Below are positions 26,627-35,286 of a stretch of 64,000 nucleotides of DNA, piece by piece; the first letter of the stretch is position 1, and every line of letters starts with the position of its first letter. Position numbers and translations under genes: made by a program. The notes beneath the pieces were generated by a model. The model saw only the letters and a list, made by a program, of their open reading frames with translations. It was not told the origin of the DNA and made no database searches. The stretch is from Plesiocystis pacifica SIR-1. GTDB taxonomy: Bacteria; Myxococcota_A; Polyangia; Nannocystales; Nannocystaceae. The stretch covers positions 186,001 to 250,000 of the forward strand of contig NZ_ABCS01000001.1 in NCBI RefSeq assembly GCF_000170895.1, in the 5' to 3' direction.

Positions 26627-28251
26627 CCGAGAGCATCCACGACCACGCCACCCGCCTGCGCGACCTGCCCCTCGCCGAGCTCGTCTCGGGCGAGGCCGGC
26701 ACGCGGGCCGAGCCCTGGTACGAGCACCGCGTCGGCCCGCTGCTCGCCGACCTGCGCAAGCACCAGATCGACGACCCGGCCTGGCGCGCGCTGTTCGAGC
26801 TCGCCGAGGCCAGGGGCGTGCTGGCGACCCGCGACCGGATGTTCGCGGGCGAGGCGATCAACAGCTCCGAGGGCCGCCCGGTGCTGCACGTGGGCCTGCG
26901 CGCCCGCCCGGGCGAGTGCGTGGTCGAGGGCGAGGACATCGGCGCCCTGGCCAAGGCGGTGCGCGAGCGCATGGCCGTGTTCGCCCGCAGCTTTCGCGCC
27001 GGCGAGCTCAAGGGGGCGACGGGCGAGGTCCTCGATCAGGTCGTGTGCCTGGGCATCGGCGGCTCGGAGCTGGGCCCCAACATGGTGCTCGAGGCCCTGC
27101 GCGAGCACGTGCCCGCCGGCGTCACCATCCGCTTTCTGAGCAACATCGACGGCTCCGCGGTCAACCGGGCCCTCGCCGGCTTCGAGCCCGAGCGGACCTT
27201 GATGGTGGTCACCTCGAAGACCTTCACCACCCACGAGACCCTGCACAACGCCAGCTCCGTGCGTCGCTGGATCGAGGCCGGCGTCGGCGCGGACGGGGTC
27301 GGGGCGCACATGGCCGCGGCCACGGCCTCGCCCGATCGCGCCCGGGCCTGGGGCGTGCCCGAGGACCGCATATTCGAGTTTTGGCAGTGGGTCGGCGGCC
27401 GCTACAGCCTGTGGTCGGCGGTCGGCCTGCCCATCGTGCTGGGCGTCGGGCCGGAGCGCTTCGAGGCCCTGCTCGACGGCGCCCGCGAGCTCGACCGCCA
27501 CTTCCTCGAGTCCCCCGCGGCGCTGAACCTGCCCCTCAAGCTCGCGCTGCTCGGCCACTGGTACGCGACGGGCTTCGACGCGCGGACCCACGCGGTGCTG
27601 CCCTACGACGCCCGCCTCGGCCGCCTCGTCGACTACCTGCAGCAGGTCGACATGGAGAGCAACGGCAAGTCCGTGACGGCCGCGGGCCAGGCCGTGGACG
27701 GGCGCACGGGTCCGGTGGTCTGGGGCGGGCCGGGCACCAACGGCCAGCACGCCTACTTCCAGCTGATCCACCAAGGCACGCACACGATCCCCGCGGACTT
27801 CTTGATCGCCATCGAGGCGCCGCCCGGGCGGGAAGACCACCACGCGATCTTGATGGCCAACTGCCTGGCCCAGACCCGCGCGCTGATGGTCGGCAAGGCC
27901 CAGGCGACGGTCGAGGCCGAGCTCGCGGCGGCGGGCGTCGACGCGGACACCATCGCGACCATGGCCCCCCAGCGGACCTTCAGCGGGAGCCGGCCGAGCA
28001 CCACCGTGCTGCTCGAGCGCCTCGACCCCCGCGCCCTCGGGGCGGTCATCGCCCTCTACGAGCACAAGGTGTTTTGCCAGGGCGCGCTGTGGGGCCTCAA
28101 CAGCTTCGACCAGTGGGGCGTCGAGCTGGGCAAGGTCCTCGCCAAGGAGCTGCTTTTGGTGGTCCAGGGCGAGGTGGCCCTCGACGACGCGGATTGCGAC
28201 GCCTCGACGCGCGCGCTCATCGAGCAAATTCGCGCGGCCAGCTCGGATTGA
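26623..28251 (+). CDS. pgi: Glucose-6-phosphate isomerase
   Basis: 542 residues, ATG overlapping the edd stop. Both family signatures are present ([14 protein letters not shown] and near the end [12 protein letters not shown]), along with [22 protein letters not shown], the catalytic Glu region MESNGKSV and the catalytic His in [10 protein letters not shown]. In this operon it would run from fructose-6-P (made by the SIS enzyme) to glucose-6-P for the fused dehydrogenase, joining amino sugar breakdown to the Entner-Doudoroff branch. Confidence 0.95.
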   Translation: MTESIHDHATRLRDLPLAELVSGEAGTRAEPWYEHRVGPLLADLRKHQIDDPAWRALFELAEARGVLATRDRMFAGEAINSSEGRPVLHVGLRARPGECVVEGEDIGALAKAVRERMAVFARSFRAGELKGATGEVLDQVVCLGIGGSELGPNMVLEALREHVPAGVTIRFLSNIDGSAVNRALAGFEPERTLMVVTSKTFTTHETLHNASSVRRWIEAGVGADGVGAHMAAATASPDRARAWGVPEDRIFEFWQWVGGRYSLWSAVGLPIVLGVGPERFEALLDGARELDRHFLESPAALNLPLKLALLGHWYATGFDARTHAVLPYDARLGRLVDYLQQVDMESNGKSVTAAGQAVDGRTGPVVWGGPGTNGQHAYFQLIHQGTHTIPADFLIAIEAPPGREDHHAILMANCLAQTRALMVGKAQATVEAELAAAGVDADTIATMAPQRTFSGSRPSTTVLLERLDPRALGAVIALYEHKVFCQGALWGLNSFDQWGVELGKVLAKELLLVVQGEVALDDADCDASTRALIEQIRAASSD

Positions 28252-28346
28252 CGCAGGGCTGGGTAAATGGCCCGGAGTGCCCGCCAGGCCGGCCCAGAGG
28301 CGGTCTGAGGGCGCTCGGTGTAGGCGTTCAAAATCGAAACTCACCC

Positions 28347-28388
28347 GACCGAAAATGGCCATGACGCCATCGTTGTCAGGGCTAAGTT
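28347..28388 (+). promoter_or_regulatory. Putative promoter and operator of the second deacetylase
   Basis: TAAGTT at 28383-28388 lies 6 nt before the ATG at 28395, the spacing seen for other first genes. Just upstream, GACCGAAAATGGCCATGA (28347-28364) contains the self-complementary ATGGCCAT and resembles the GAAAATGTTCAT core at 4722 and the AAAAATGTT at 13246. Confidence 0.35.
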
Positions 28389-28394
28389 GGGACC

Positions 28395-29804
28395 ATGTTC
28401 AAGCGTCTGTCCGTGGTGCCCGGCTTGCTGATGATCTCCCTGGGACTGGCCGGCTGCGGCGACAGTGGCGAGGACGGCAACTTGGAGGGCATCTCGACCC
28501 TCGACACGACCGCGGGCGATGATGTCGGGACCTCCGAGGGCTCGACGGGAGACGGCGACATGGGCACGACGGCGGATACGAGCACGGGCGACGGCGACAC
28601 CACGACCACCACGGACGGCACGACCACGACGGACGGCGGCACGACCACCGACGGCGGGACCACGACGGGCGGCGATCCCATCGACAACCTCCCGCCCTCG
28701 GACCAGCCCCCCGGCAACCTGAGCCCCTCGGAGGTCCCGATGTTCGTCAGCTTTGGCTGGGACGACAACGCCTACTCGGGCCTCGAGGGCAGCGGGGGCA
28801 CGGGCGGCATGCACTGGTCCACGGAGATGGTCAAGTCGCGCACCAACCCCGCGGGCTCGGGGCAGTCGGCGACCTACGACGGCGCGCCGGTGACCATGTC
28901 CTACTACTTCACGGGGACCTACATCGGCGCGTGGCAGTCGGAGAGCCCGACCTACGTCAAGCGCTCGTGGCGGGCGGCCTACGACGAGGGCCACGAGATC
29001 GGCAACCACACCTACTCGCACCCCCACGGCAGCGCCTACTCCGTGGCCCAGTGGACCCCGGAGCTGAGCGACACCCTCGACTGGCTGACCAAGCCCCACG
29101 ACCCCAACGAGATCGACTTCGAGCCCGACGACACCAAGGGCATCGGCGTGCCCCTGGCCGAGATCTACGGCTTCCGCACGCCCTACCTCGAGTACAACGA
29201 CAACACGCTCACGGTCCAAGAGGAGCTCGGCTTCCTCTACGACTGCTCCATCGAGGAGGGCTGGCAGCCCGAGCAGGACGGGACCAACTACAACTGGCCG
29301 TTCACCCTCGACAACGGCAGCCCCGGCCACGACGTGCTCGTCAGCTGGGACCTCAAGGAGCCGATCACCCCGCACCCGGGCCTGTGGGAGCTGCCCGTGC
29401 ACCCGGTCATCGTGCCCCCGGACGCGGCCTGCGCCCAGTACGGCATCCCCACGGGCCTGCGCGCCAAGCTCAAGGCCCTGGTCAGCTGGTTCGACGAGGG
29501 CAGCGGCAAGATCACCGGCTTCGACTACAACCTGTGGGTCAGCTTCGGCCTGACCAAGGAGGAGTTCGTGGCGACCCTCAGCTACACCCTCGACCAGCGC
29601 CTCGCCGGCAACCGGGCGCCCTTCATGTTCGGCACCCACACCGACTACTACTCGAGCAAGTACACCGCGCCCATGAACTCGACGGCGCAGGAGCGGCGCG
29701 AGGCCATGGAGGCGTTCCTCGACTACGCGCTGAGCAAGCCCGAGGTGCGCGTGGTCTCGAACAAGCAGATCCTCGACTGGGTCCGCCAGCCCGTCGCGCT
29801 GTAG
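28395..29804 (+). CDS. Polysaccharide (chitin-type) deacetylase lipoprotein
   Basis: 469 residues. The lipobox is LAGC (Cys 21), followed by a Thr/Asp/Gly linker to ~95 that includes repeated TTTDGG units. The NodB deacetylase domain has motif 1 VSFGWDDNA, motif 2 GHEIGNHTYSHP (the two His ligands), motif 3 YGFRTPYLEYN, and later motifs LWELPVHP and FGTHTDYY. It would remove N-acetyl groups from an extracellular polymer such as chitin, giving the chitosan the nearby glucosaminidases need. The gene has its own upstream gap of 143 bp after pgi, so it is probably separately transcribed within the same regulon. Confidence 0.86.
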   Translation: MFKRLSVVPGLLMISLGLAGCGDSGEDGNLEGISTLDTTAGDDVGTSEGSTGDGDMGTTADTSTGDGDTTTTTDGTTTTDGGTTTDGGTTTGGDPIDNLPPSDQPPGNLSPSEVPMFVSFGWDDNAYSGLEGSGGTGGMHWSTEMVKSRTNPAGSGQSATYDGAPVTMSYYFTGTYIGAWQSESPTYVKRSWRAAYDEGHEIGNHTYSHPHGSAYSVAQWTPELSDTLDWLTKPHDPNEIDFEPDDTKGIGVPLAEIYGFRTPYLEYNDNTLTVQEELGFLYDCSIEEGWQPEQDGTNYNWPFTLDNGSPGHDVLVSWDLKEPITPHPGLWELPVHPVIVPPDAACAQYGIPTGLRAKLKALVSWFDEGSGKITGFDYNLWVSFGLTKEEFVATLSYTLDQRLAGNRAPFMFGTHTDYYSSKYTAPMNSTAQERREAMEAFLDYALSKPEVRVVSNKQILDWVRQPVAL

Positions 29805-29811
29805 CGATCCG

Positions 29812-31869
29812 TCAGTACAAGAACACCGCGCCGGACTCGAAGGCCAGGCCTTCCTCCGGCGGGTTGTTGACACCTTTGGAGGTGTCGTCCTCGCGGTAGG
29901 CCCCCACGGCCAGGGTCTCGCCGTCGCCGCTGAGCGCGACGCAAGAGCCGAAGTCGTCGAGGTCGTCGGTGTTGGGGGCCTTGAGGTAGGCGACCTGGGA
30001 CCACGCGCCGTCCTCGAAGGCGAACACGTAGGCGGCCCCCGAGCTGTCGAGCTCGTCTGTGTCCTGGGCCGCGGCGCTGTCGATGCCGACGCCGGCGCTG
30101 TCCTCTTCGTGGGCGCCGACGGCCAGCACGTTGCCGTCCGCGCTCAAGCCCAGGCCGGCGCCGAAGAAGTCCTCCTCGCCGGTGTTCGAGGCCTTGACGT
30201 AGGCCTGCTGGCTCCACTGGTTCATGGGGTCGCGGCGGAACAAGAACACGGCGCCCGAGTCGTCGGCGCTGGTGTCGAGGGGGTCGCCGTCGATGCCGGT
30301 GGCGCCGCTGTTCTCCTCGGGTGAGGAGACGGCGAGGGTGTCCCCGTCGGCGCTGAGCCGGATCTGGTTGCCAAAGCGCGCGCCGTGGGTGGGGTGGGGG
30401 GCTTTGACGTAGGCCTCTTGGGCCCACGCGCTGCCCGGGCCGTCGGGGCGGTGGAACACGTAGACGGCGCCCGAGCCCCCGACGGAGTTGTCGTCTTGAT
30501 CGCCGTTGACGCCTCCGGAGCCCGAGTCTTCGTAGCGCGCGGACACGGCGAAGGTGTCGCCGTCGGCGCTGATGCTGAGGTCCTCACCGAAGTTGTCGCC
30601 ACCTTGGGCGTTGGAGGCCTTGACGTAGTGGGCCTCGACCCAGGTGTCGTCGAGGCCGCGCTCGAACAGGTAGACCGCGCCGATGCTGCTGACGTCCCAG
30701 CCGTTGTCCATGGGCCCGTCGAAGCCCGTCGAGAGGCTGTCCTCACCGGTCGCGCCGACGGCCAGCAGGTCGCCGTCTCCGCTGAGCGCCACGGACATGC
30801 CGAAGCGGTCGTAGGCCTCGGCGTTGGACGCCTTGACGTACTCCTGGAAGCTCCACTGATCCAGGTTTGGGCCGCCGCGGACGTAGACGAAGGCTGCTCC
30901 GGACTGCTGGGCGCTGTGGTCGTCTGGATCGCCGCCGATGCCGACGGCGTCGCTCTTCTCCCAGGGGCTGGCGACCGCGAGGGTGTTGCCGTCGCCGCTG
31001 AGGGCGATGTGCTCCCCGAAGTAGGTCTCGGGCTTGGGCACGGGGCTCTTGATGTAGGCCTGCTCGGACCACTCGCCCTGGGCGTCGCGGACGAAGATGT
31101 ACACGGCGCCGGCCTTGCCGATGGACTCGTCGTTGGGGTCGCCCCCGACCCCGCCCACGCCGCCGTCTTCGCGCCGCGCCGACACGGCCATGGTCTGCCC
31201 GTCGAGGCTCAGGGCCACGTCCCAGCCGAACCAGTCGCCGCCCTGGGCGTTGCTCGCCTTGACGTGGCCGATGGCGCCGTCGATGGCCGCGTCGACGACC
31301 ATGGGGTCCGAGTCGGTGCAGCCGTCGAGGTTGCAGGCGCGCACGTGGTAGCTGGCGCCCAGGCGGCGAAACAGCGGCTGGTGCAGCAGGGTCGGGTTCG
31401 TCGCGGTGCTCGGCTCGCCGAGGGGCTGCGCCTCGGCGGCGCCGGGCAGCAGCTGGAAGAGCTGGTAGTCCTCGGCGGCGAAGGTGTCGTCCCACCAAAA
31501 GGCGAAGCGCTTGGTGGGCAGGAAGTTCAAGGTGGGCTCGGGCGGCTCGGGCAGGGTGCCGGTGTCGAAGTCGTCTTCGTCGTCCCACTCGTCGCCCCAG
31601 TCGGTGTCGGTCTCGGTTCCGGTCTCGCCGGTCTCGCCGGTCTCGGTCTCGGTCTCGCCGGACTCGGCCTCGTCGGTCCCGGACTCGCTCGAGCTGTCCG
31701 CCTCGGAGCTCCCCGAGCCCTCGCTGTCCCCGATCTCGTCGGCGGCGGTGTCGCTCTCCCCCGCGCCGTCGTCTCCGTCGAGGGCGATGCCCCCCGGAGT
31801 GCAGGCCAGGGTCACGCAGGCCAGGGCGACGGGCGCGACGAGTCGATGGGGAAGGTCGGTCGCTCGCAT
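29812..31869 (-). CDS. FG-GAP/integrin-like beta-propeller lipoprotein
   Basis: 685 residues. The lipobox is TLAC (Cys 23). A long Ser/Glu/Thr/Asp/Gly linker (to ~115) precedes an Fn3-like segment with two Cys (VRACNLDGCTDSD), then seven repeats of about 65 residues. Each has YVKASNA..GDxFG..VALSxDGDTLAVxAxxEDS and ends with SGAVYxFxR, the pattern of a seven-bladed propeller. No enzyme motif is seen. Such proteins are displayed on the cell surface and are presumed to bind ligands or other proteins. It converges on the deacetylase gene with a 7-bp gap. Confidence 0.82.
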   Translation of the reverse strand: MRATDLPHRLVAPVALACVTLACTPGGIALDGDDGAGESDTAADEIGDSEGSGSSEADSSSESGTDEAESGETETETGETGETGTETDTDWGDEWDDEDDFDTGTLPEPPEPTLNFLPTKRFAFWWDDTFAAEDYQLFQLLPGAAEAQPLGEPSTATNPTLLHQPLFRRLGASYHVRACNLDGCTDSDPMVVDAAIDGAIGHVKASNAQGGDWFGWDVALSLDGQTMAVSARREDGGVGGVGGDPNDESIGKAGAVYIFVRDAQGEWSEQAYIKSPVPKPETYFGEHIALSGDGNTLAVASPWEKSDAVGIGGDPDDHSAQQSGAAFVYVRGGPNLDQWSFQEYVKASNAEAYDRFGMSVALSGDGDLLAVGATGEDSLSTGFDGPMDNGWDVSSIGAVYLFERGLDDTWVEAHYVKASNAQGGDNFGEDLSISADGDTFAVSARYEDSGSGGVNGDQDDNSVGGSGAVYVFHRPDGPGSAWAQEAYVKAPHPTHGARFGNQIRLSADGDTLAVSSPEENSGATGIDGDPLDTSADDSGAVFLFRRDPMNQWSQQAYVKASNTGEEDFFGAGLGLSADGNVLAVGAHEEDSAGVGIDSAAAQDTDELDSSGAAYVFAFEDGAWSQVAYLKAPNTDDLDDFGSCVALSGDGETLAVGAYREDDTSKGVNNPPEEGLAFESGAVFLY

Positions 31870-32040
31870 GGCTGCCGCTCAGGCTAGCGCGCGCCTCGCA
31901 GACGGGCCACCGAGGGCGGCGCTGCGAAGCGTTTGCCATGCGTTCGCGCTCGGAATCGGGCATCGCGTTGGGTGTGAACTGGGCGCGCATGTCGGCGCCC
32001 AGAGAGCCCCCAGTCGCGGTGCCGGGGCCCCCCGGCGCGC

Positions 32041-32182
32041 GAGCGGAGACTTCGAGCGCGCCGCGGCGCTCTACGAGACCATCGTCGCCGGGGATCGCTA
32101 CACGACCCGCTCCCTCGCGCTGATCGAGGCGGCCCTGAACTACACCGACGGGACGACGCCCTTCAACGAGGCGGGGGTCTAG
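32041..32182 (+). pseudogene. Possible TPR-gene remnant in a gap
   Basis: The 347-bp gap between the propeller lipoprotein and the glycosyltransferase (31870-32216) holds no complete gene. One plus-strand frame ends with GDFERAAALYETIVAGDR and a tail to the TAG at 32180, which reads like one TPR helix pair. No start or partner sequence accompanies it. It may be a decayed gene end or chance. Confidence 0.2.
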
Positions 32183-32201
32183 GTCCCTCCGATCGAGCGT
32201 G

Positions 32202-32207
32202 TATGCT
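32202..32207 (+). promoter_or_regulatory. Putative -10 element (TATGCT)
   Basis: TATGCT ends 9 nt before GTG 32217 and supports that codon over the GTG at 32199, which would lie upstream of the hexamer. The same TATGCTCGG string precedes the zinc-ribbon gene at 47758. Confidence 0.4.
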
Positions 32208-32216
32208 CGGCCCCCG

Positions 32217-33305
32217 GTGACCGCCGAGCGACCCTGGGTCTTGCTGTGCAAGCCCGTCCGAGCCCCCTTCCGGGACGGGACCAGCGTGCTGGTCCGCAAC
32301 CTCGTGCAGGCCCTGCCGGCCGAGCATCGCCGCATCTACTTTGGCGATCCGAGCGCGCCCCTGCGCCCGGACGACCGCGTGCTGTCGGCGGCGGCGATGG
32401 CCTACCAGCCGACGCTGACCGACAAGGCGCGGATGTTCGCCGCGCTGCTCGGCCCGCGCCTGGCCGGCCTGCCCGTGCACAGCTTCTTCGCGGCCAACCG
32501 CAGCTCGGCGGCGGCCCTGGTCGTCGCGCGCCGGGTGCCGCTGCGCCGCGTGGTGCTCCAGACCCTGCCGGCGTCGACGGGGGCCGAGACCATCGCCGGG
32601 GCCCTGCGCCGGGTGGACCACGTGGTGGTGCCCTCGGACTGGGGGCGGGAGCGGCTGATCGAGGCGGGCCTCCCGGCGGCGCGGGTCAGCCGGATCTACC
32701 CGGGCGTGCCCGCGCCGACGGACCTGCCCGAGCAGCCCCAACGGGAGAGCGTGCTGTTTGCCGGCGACCTCGACGAGGCCGTGGCCGGCCACCTCGTCCG
32801 CGTGGCGCGGGCCCTCGAGCGCACGCCTTGGCGCCTCGACATCGCCACGCGGCCCAAGGGCGAGGGCCACCAAAAGGCGTTGGCTTGGCTCGAGGCCGAG
32901 CTCGCCAGCGCCCTCGCGGCCGGGCGGGTCCGCCTGCTGGGGGAGGTGTCGAGCATGGCCGAGCTGTTCGACGCCGCGGCCATCCAGCTCTATCTGGCCG
33001 ATCACGCCCGCCGCAAGGTCGACCTGCCCTTCGCCCTGCTCGAGGGCATGGCCCGCGGCGTGCCCGCAGCGATCCTCGACGCGCCGCCGGTGTCGGAGCT
33101 GCTCGCCTGCGCGGCGCAGGAGGGTCTCGAGGTTGGGGTGCCTCTGGACCCGCAGAGCGACCCGGGAGAGGCTCTCCGGGCCGTGGTGGACGACCCCGCG
33201 CGCCTCGAGGCCATGGGCGTCGCCGCGCGGGAGTTGATCCGCCGGCGCTTCTCGGCTGAGATCATGGCGGCGGCCTACCTCGAGCGCTACGCCGCGCTGA
33301 GCTGA
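32217..33305 (+). CDS. Glycosyltransferase, GT-B fold
   Basis: 362 residues from GTG 32217. The first half begins WVLLCKPVRAPFRDGTSVLVRNLV, a GT4-like opening, and the second half has VVVPSDWGRERLIEAGL, VSRIYPGVPAP, RVRLLGEVSSMAELFDAA and LPFALLEGMARGVPAAILD, the usual donor-nucleotide side of family 4-like transferases. A cytoplasmic enzyme adding a sugar to a lipid-linked or other acceptor; donor and acceptor are unknown. It lies with a methyltransferase, another glycosyltransferase and a flippase, suggesting a surface glycan gene group. Confidence 0.78.
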   Translation: MTAERPWVLLCKPVRAPFRDGTSVLVRNLVQALPAEHRRIYFGDPSAPLRPDDRVLSAAAMAYQPTLTDKARMFAALLGPRLAGLPVHSFFAANRSSAAALVVARRVPLRRVVLQTLPASTGAETIAGALRRVDHVVVPSDWGRERLIEAGLPAARVSRIYPGVPAPTDLPEQPQRESVLFAGDLDEAVAGHLVRVARALERTPWRLDIATRPKGEGHQKALAWLEAELASALAAGRVRLLGEVSSMAELFDAAAIQLYLADHARRKVDLPFALLEGMARGVPAAILDAPPVSELLACAAQEGLEVGVPLDPQSDPGEALRAVVDDPARLEAMGVAARELIRRRFSAEIMAAAYLERYAALS

Positions 33306-33339
33306 GCTGAGCTGACTTTTGAACTGGCCTACACCGATC

Positions 33340-34053
33340 ATGAACACCGACAACACCCGCTACTACGACGCCTTCGCGCGGGGCTACGACGACGGCCGGG
33401 ACCGCGGCTACCACAAGCTCATCGACGATCAGGCCGCGGCCATCGTCGAGCGTGTGGGCAGGGGCAAGGAGGCCCTCGAGGTCGGCTGCGGGACCGGGCT
33501 GGTCATGGATCGGGTGGCCAACTTCGCCAGCCGGGTCGAGGGCGTGGACATCTCGCCGGGCATGCTCGAGCGCGCCCGGGCGCGCGGCCTCGAGGTCCGG
33601 GAGGGCTCGGCGACGCAGCTGCCCTACGCCGACGCGAGCTTCGACGTGGTCTACTCCTTCAAGGTCCTCGCCCACGTCGAGGCGATCGAGCAGGCCCTGG
33701 CCGAGATGGCCCGGGTCGCGCGGCCCGGCGGCCACGTCATCTTCGACATCTACAACCGGGACTCGCTGCGCTACCTGATCCGCCGCGCTCGGGGCCCGCG
33801 GGCGACCTCGAAGGCCTTCGCCGAGGACGCCATCTCGACGCGCTTCGACACCCTGGCCCTGGCCCGCGGGCGCGCCCGGGGGATCGGGACCCTGGTCGAC
33901 GTCGCCGGCATCCGGGTCGCCACGGTCCACCCCAAGACCCTCGAGCTCCCCGGCATCGGGCCGCTCGGCGAGCGCCTCGAGTGGGCGCTGATGGACAGCC
34001 GGCTCAAGCGCTTCGCCGGCTTTTTGGTGCTGACGGTCCGCGTGGCTGACTGA
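33340..34053 (+). CDS. Class I SAM-dependent methyltransferase
   Basis: 237 residues from ATG 33340; longer in-frame openings begin with non-AUG codons. SAM-binding motif I is ALEVGCGTGLVMDRV, the acidic end of strand 2 is VEGVDISPGML, motif II/III is FDVVYSFKVLAHV, and ARPGGHVIFDIYN follows. The substrate is not indicated; the neighbours suggest a sugar or lipid intermediate of surface glycan assembly. It starts 34 bp after the glycosyltransferase stop, and its last 50 bp overlap the 3' end of the convergent glycosyltransferase gene. Confidence 0.85.
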   Translation: MNTDNTRYYDAFARGYDDGRDRGYHKLIDDQAAAIVERVGRGKEALEVGCGTGLVMDRVANFASRVEGVDISPGMLERARARGLEVREGSATQLPYADASFDVVYSFKVLAHVEAIEQALAEMARVARPGGHVIFDIYNRDSLRYLIRRARGPRATSKAFAEDAISTRFDTLALARGRARGIGTLVDVAGIRVATVHPKTLELPGIGPLGERLEWALMDSRLKRFAGFLVLTVRVAD

Positions 34054-35155
34054 TCGGGCTGAGCGGATCCGTGCTCGCGCGCAGGGCCTCGACGAGGCCG
34101 GGGGCATCGTTGGGCGGGACCAGGCGCACGGGGCCTGGGCAGCTGGAGGCGAGCTCCGGGATGCCGCCCACGGCCGTGGCGACCACGGGGAGGCCGAGCA
34201 CGCTGGCCTCGCGGATGACCAGGGGCGCGCCTTCGGACAGCAGGCCGAGGTCCCGGGAGGGCACGCACAGGCACGCGGCGGTGGCCAGGGCCTCGGCCTT
34301 GGCCGCGCCCTCGACGAAGCCCAGGAAGGTCACGGGCGCGCCGGTGCGCCGGGCCAGGGCGACGAGGCGGCCGCGCTCGGGTCCGTCGCCGGCGATCTGC
34401 AGGTGGACGCCGCGCTGCGGAGACTGGCGGGCCAGCTCGGTGACGGCGCGGATCAGCCGATCGACGCCCTTTTGCGCGATCAGCCGGCCGAGGTAGAGCA
34501 CGCGACCAGGGATCGGGCGGCGGACCAGGTCGGCGGGCGCCTCGACGGTCTGGGCCATGGTCTGGACCGAGAGCTTGGGCCCGAGCTCGGGGAAGCGGTC
34601 GCGCAGCCTGCGGGCCTTGTCGAGGGAGGGCAGGTGCAGGGTCTGGGCCGGGGCGAGGAGCGAGCGGACCGCGGCGTCGAGGGCCCGGGGGGCGCCGAGC
34701 AGCAGGTCGACGTCGGTGCCGTGGCCGTAGACCTCGAGGCGGACCTCGGGCGCGGTCAGCCCCGCGGCCAGGCTCGCCGCGACGCCGCAGGGCAAGACCA
34801 TGTGGGCGACGACGCGATCGAAGGGCTCGTCGGCGCGGTCGAGCTGCCGGCGCAAGGCGGCGACCATGGCCCCGAGAAAGGGCGGGACCAGCAGGCCGCG
34901 GCGCGGCGCCTCGCGCAGGTTCTCCAGGATGCCGAACTGCCCGCTGAGCGAGGACCAGGCCCGGGGCGCGTAGGCGAAGCGGTGGGTGAGCAGCGGGCCG
35001 CCGAGGGTCCCCCGGCACCAGCGCGTGCGCGGAGCGAGGACCTCGACGTGCTCACCCGCGCGGGCCTCGGCCTCCCAGTGGCGGCGAATGAACGCGCCGC
35101 GCGGGTCGGCCTCCCACTGGGGGTAGGTCGAGGTCAGGACGAGGGTGCGGCCCAT
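34004..35155 (-). CDS. Glycosyltransferase family 4
   Basis: 383 residues. It opens with LVLTSTYPQWEADPRGAFIRRH, the N-terminal domain of GT4 enzymes, and the C-terminal Rossmann domain has GRVLYLGRLIAQKGVDRLI, LQIAGDGPERGRL, VTFLGFVEGAAK and the nucleotide-sugar Glu region PLVIREASVLGLPVVATAVGGIPE. It transfers a sugar from an NDP-donor in the cytoplasm; specificity is unknown. The last ~25 residues (STDPLSPISQ...) run into the overlap with the methyltransferase and are low-complexity. Confidence 0.87.
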   Translation of the reverse strand: MGRTLVLTSTYPQWEADPRGAFIRRHWEAEARAGEHVEVLAPRTRWCRGTLGGPLLTHRFAYAPRAWSSLSGQFGILENLREAPRRGLLVPPFLGAMVAALRRQLDRADEPFDRVVAHMVLPCGVAASLAAGLTAPEVRLEVYGHGTDVDLLLGAPRALDAAVRSLLAPAQTLHLPSLDKARRLRDRFPELGPKLSVQTMAQTVEAPADLVRRPIPGRVLYLGRLIAQKGVDRLIRAVTELARQSPQRGVHLQIAGDGPERGRLVALARRTGAPVTFLGFVEGAAKAEALATAACLCVPSRDLGLLSEGAPLVIREASVLGLPVVATAVGGIPELASSCPGPVRLVPPNDAPGLVEALRASTDPLSPISQPRGPSAPKSRRSA

Positions 35156-35286
35156 GGCCGGACATCCTAACAGGCCGAACTAGGGGGCTCGGCAAGCCGC
35201 GTCCGTTGGTCCCAGGCGCCATCCATGACGGGAGCCTCGCGTCGCAGGACCCTCGGCGTGTCCAGAGGCTGCGGGTGAGCGCGAGC

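Noticed and set aside
11765..28251. Reading the locus as a cellulose/cellobiose operon
   Set aside because: GH8 and GH9 alone would allow it, but the GH2 catalytic pair is of the exo-glucosaminidase type and the SIS enzyme and pgi make sense only if an amino sugar enters as fructose-6-P.
1779..28372. CCATCG as a regulatory word found in many of the gaps
   Set aside because: It is too short and too common in GC-rich coding sequence (ATC/ATG-G codons) to be meaningful on its own.
32199..32216. GTG 32199 as the glycosyltransferase start
   Set aside because: It overlaps the TATGCT hexamer that is better read as the -10 for GTG 32217; the extra residues add nothing recognisable.
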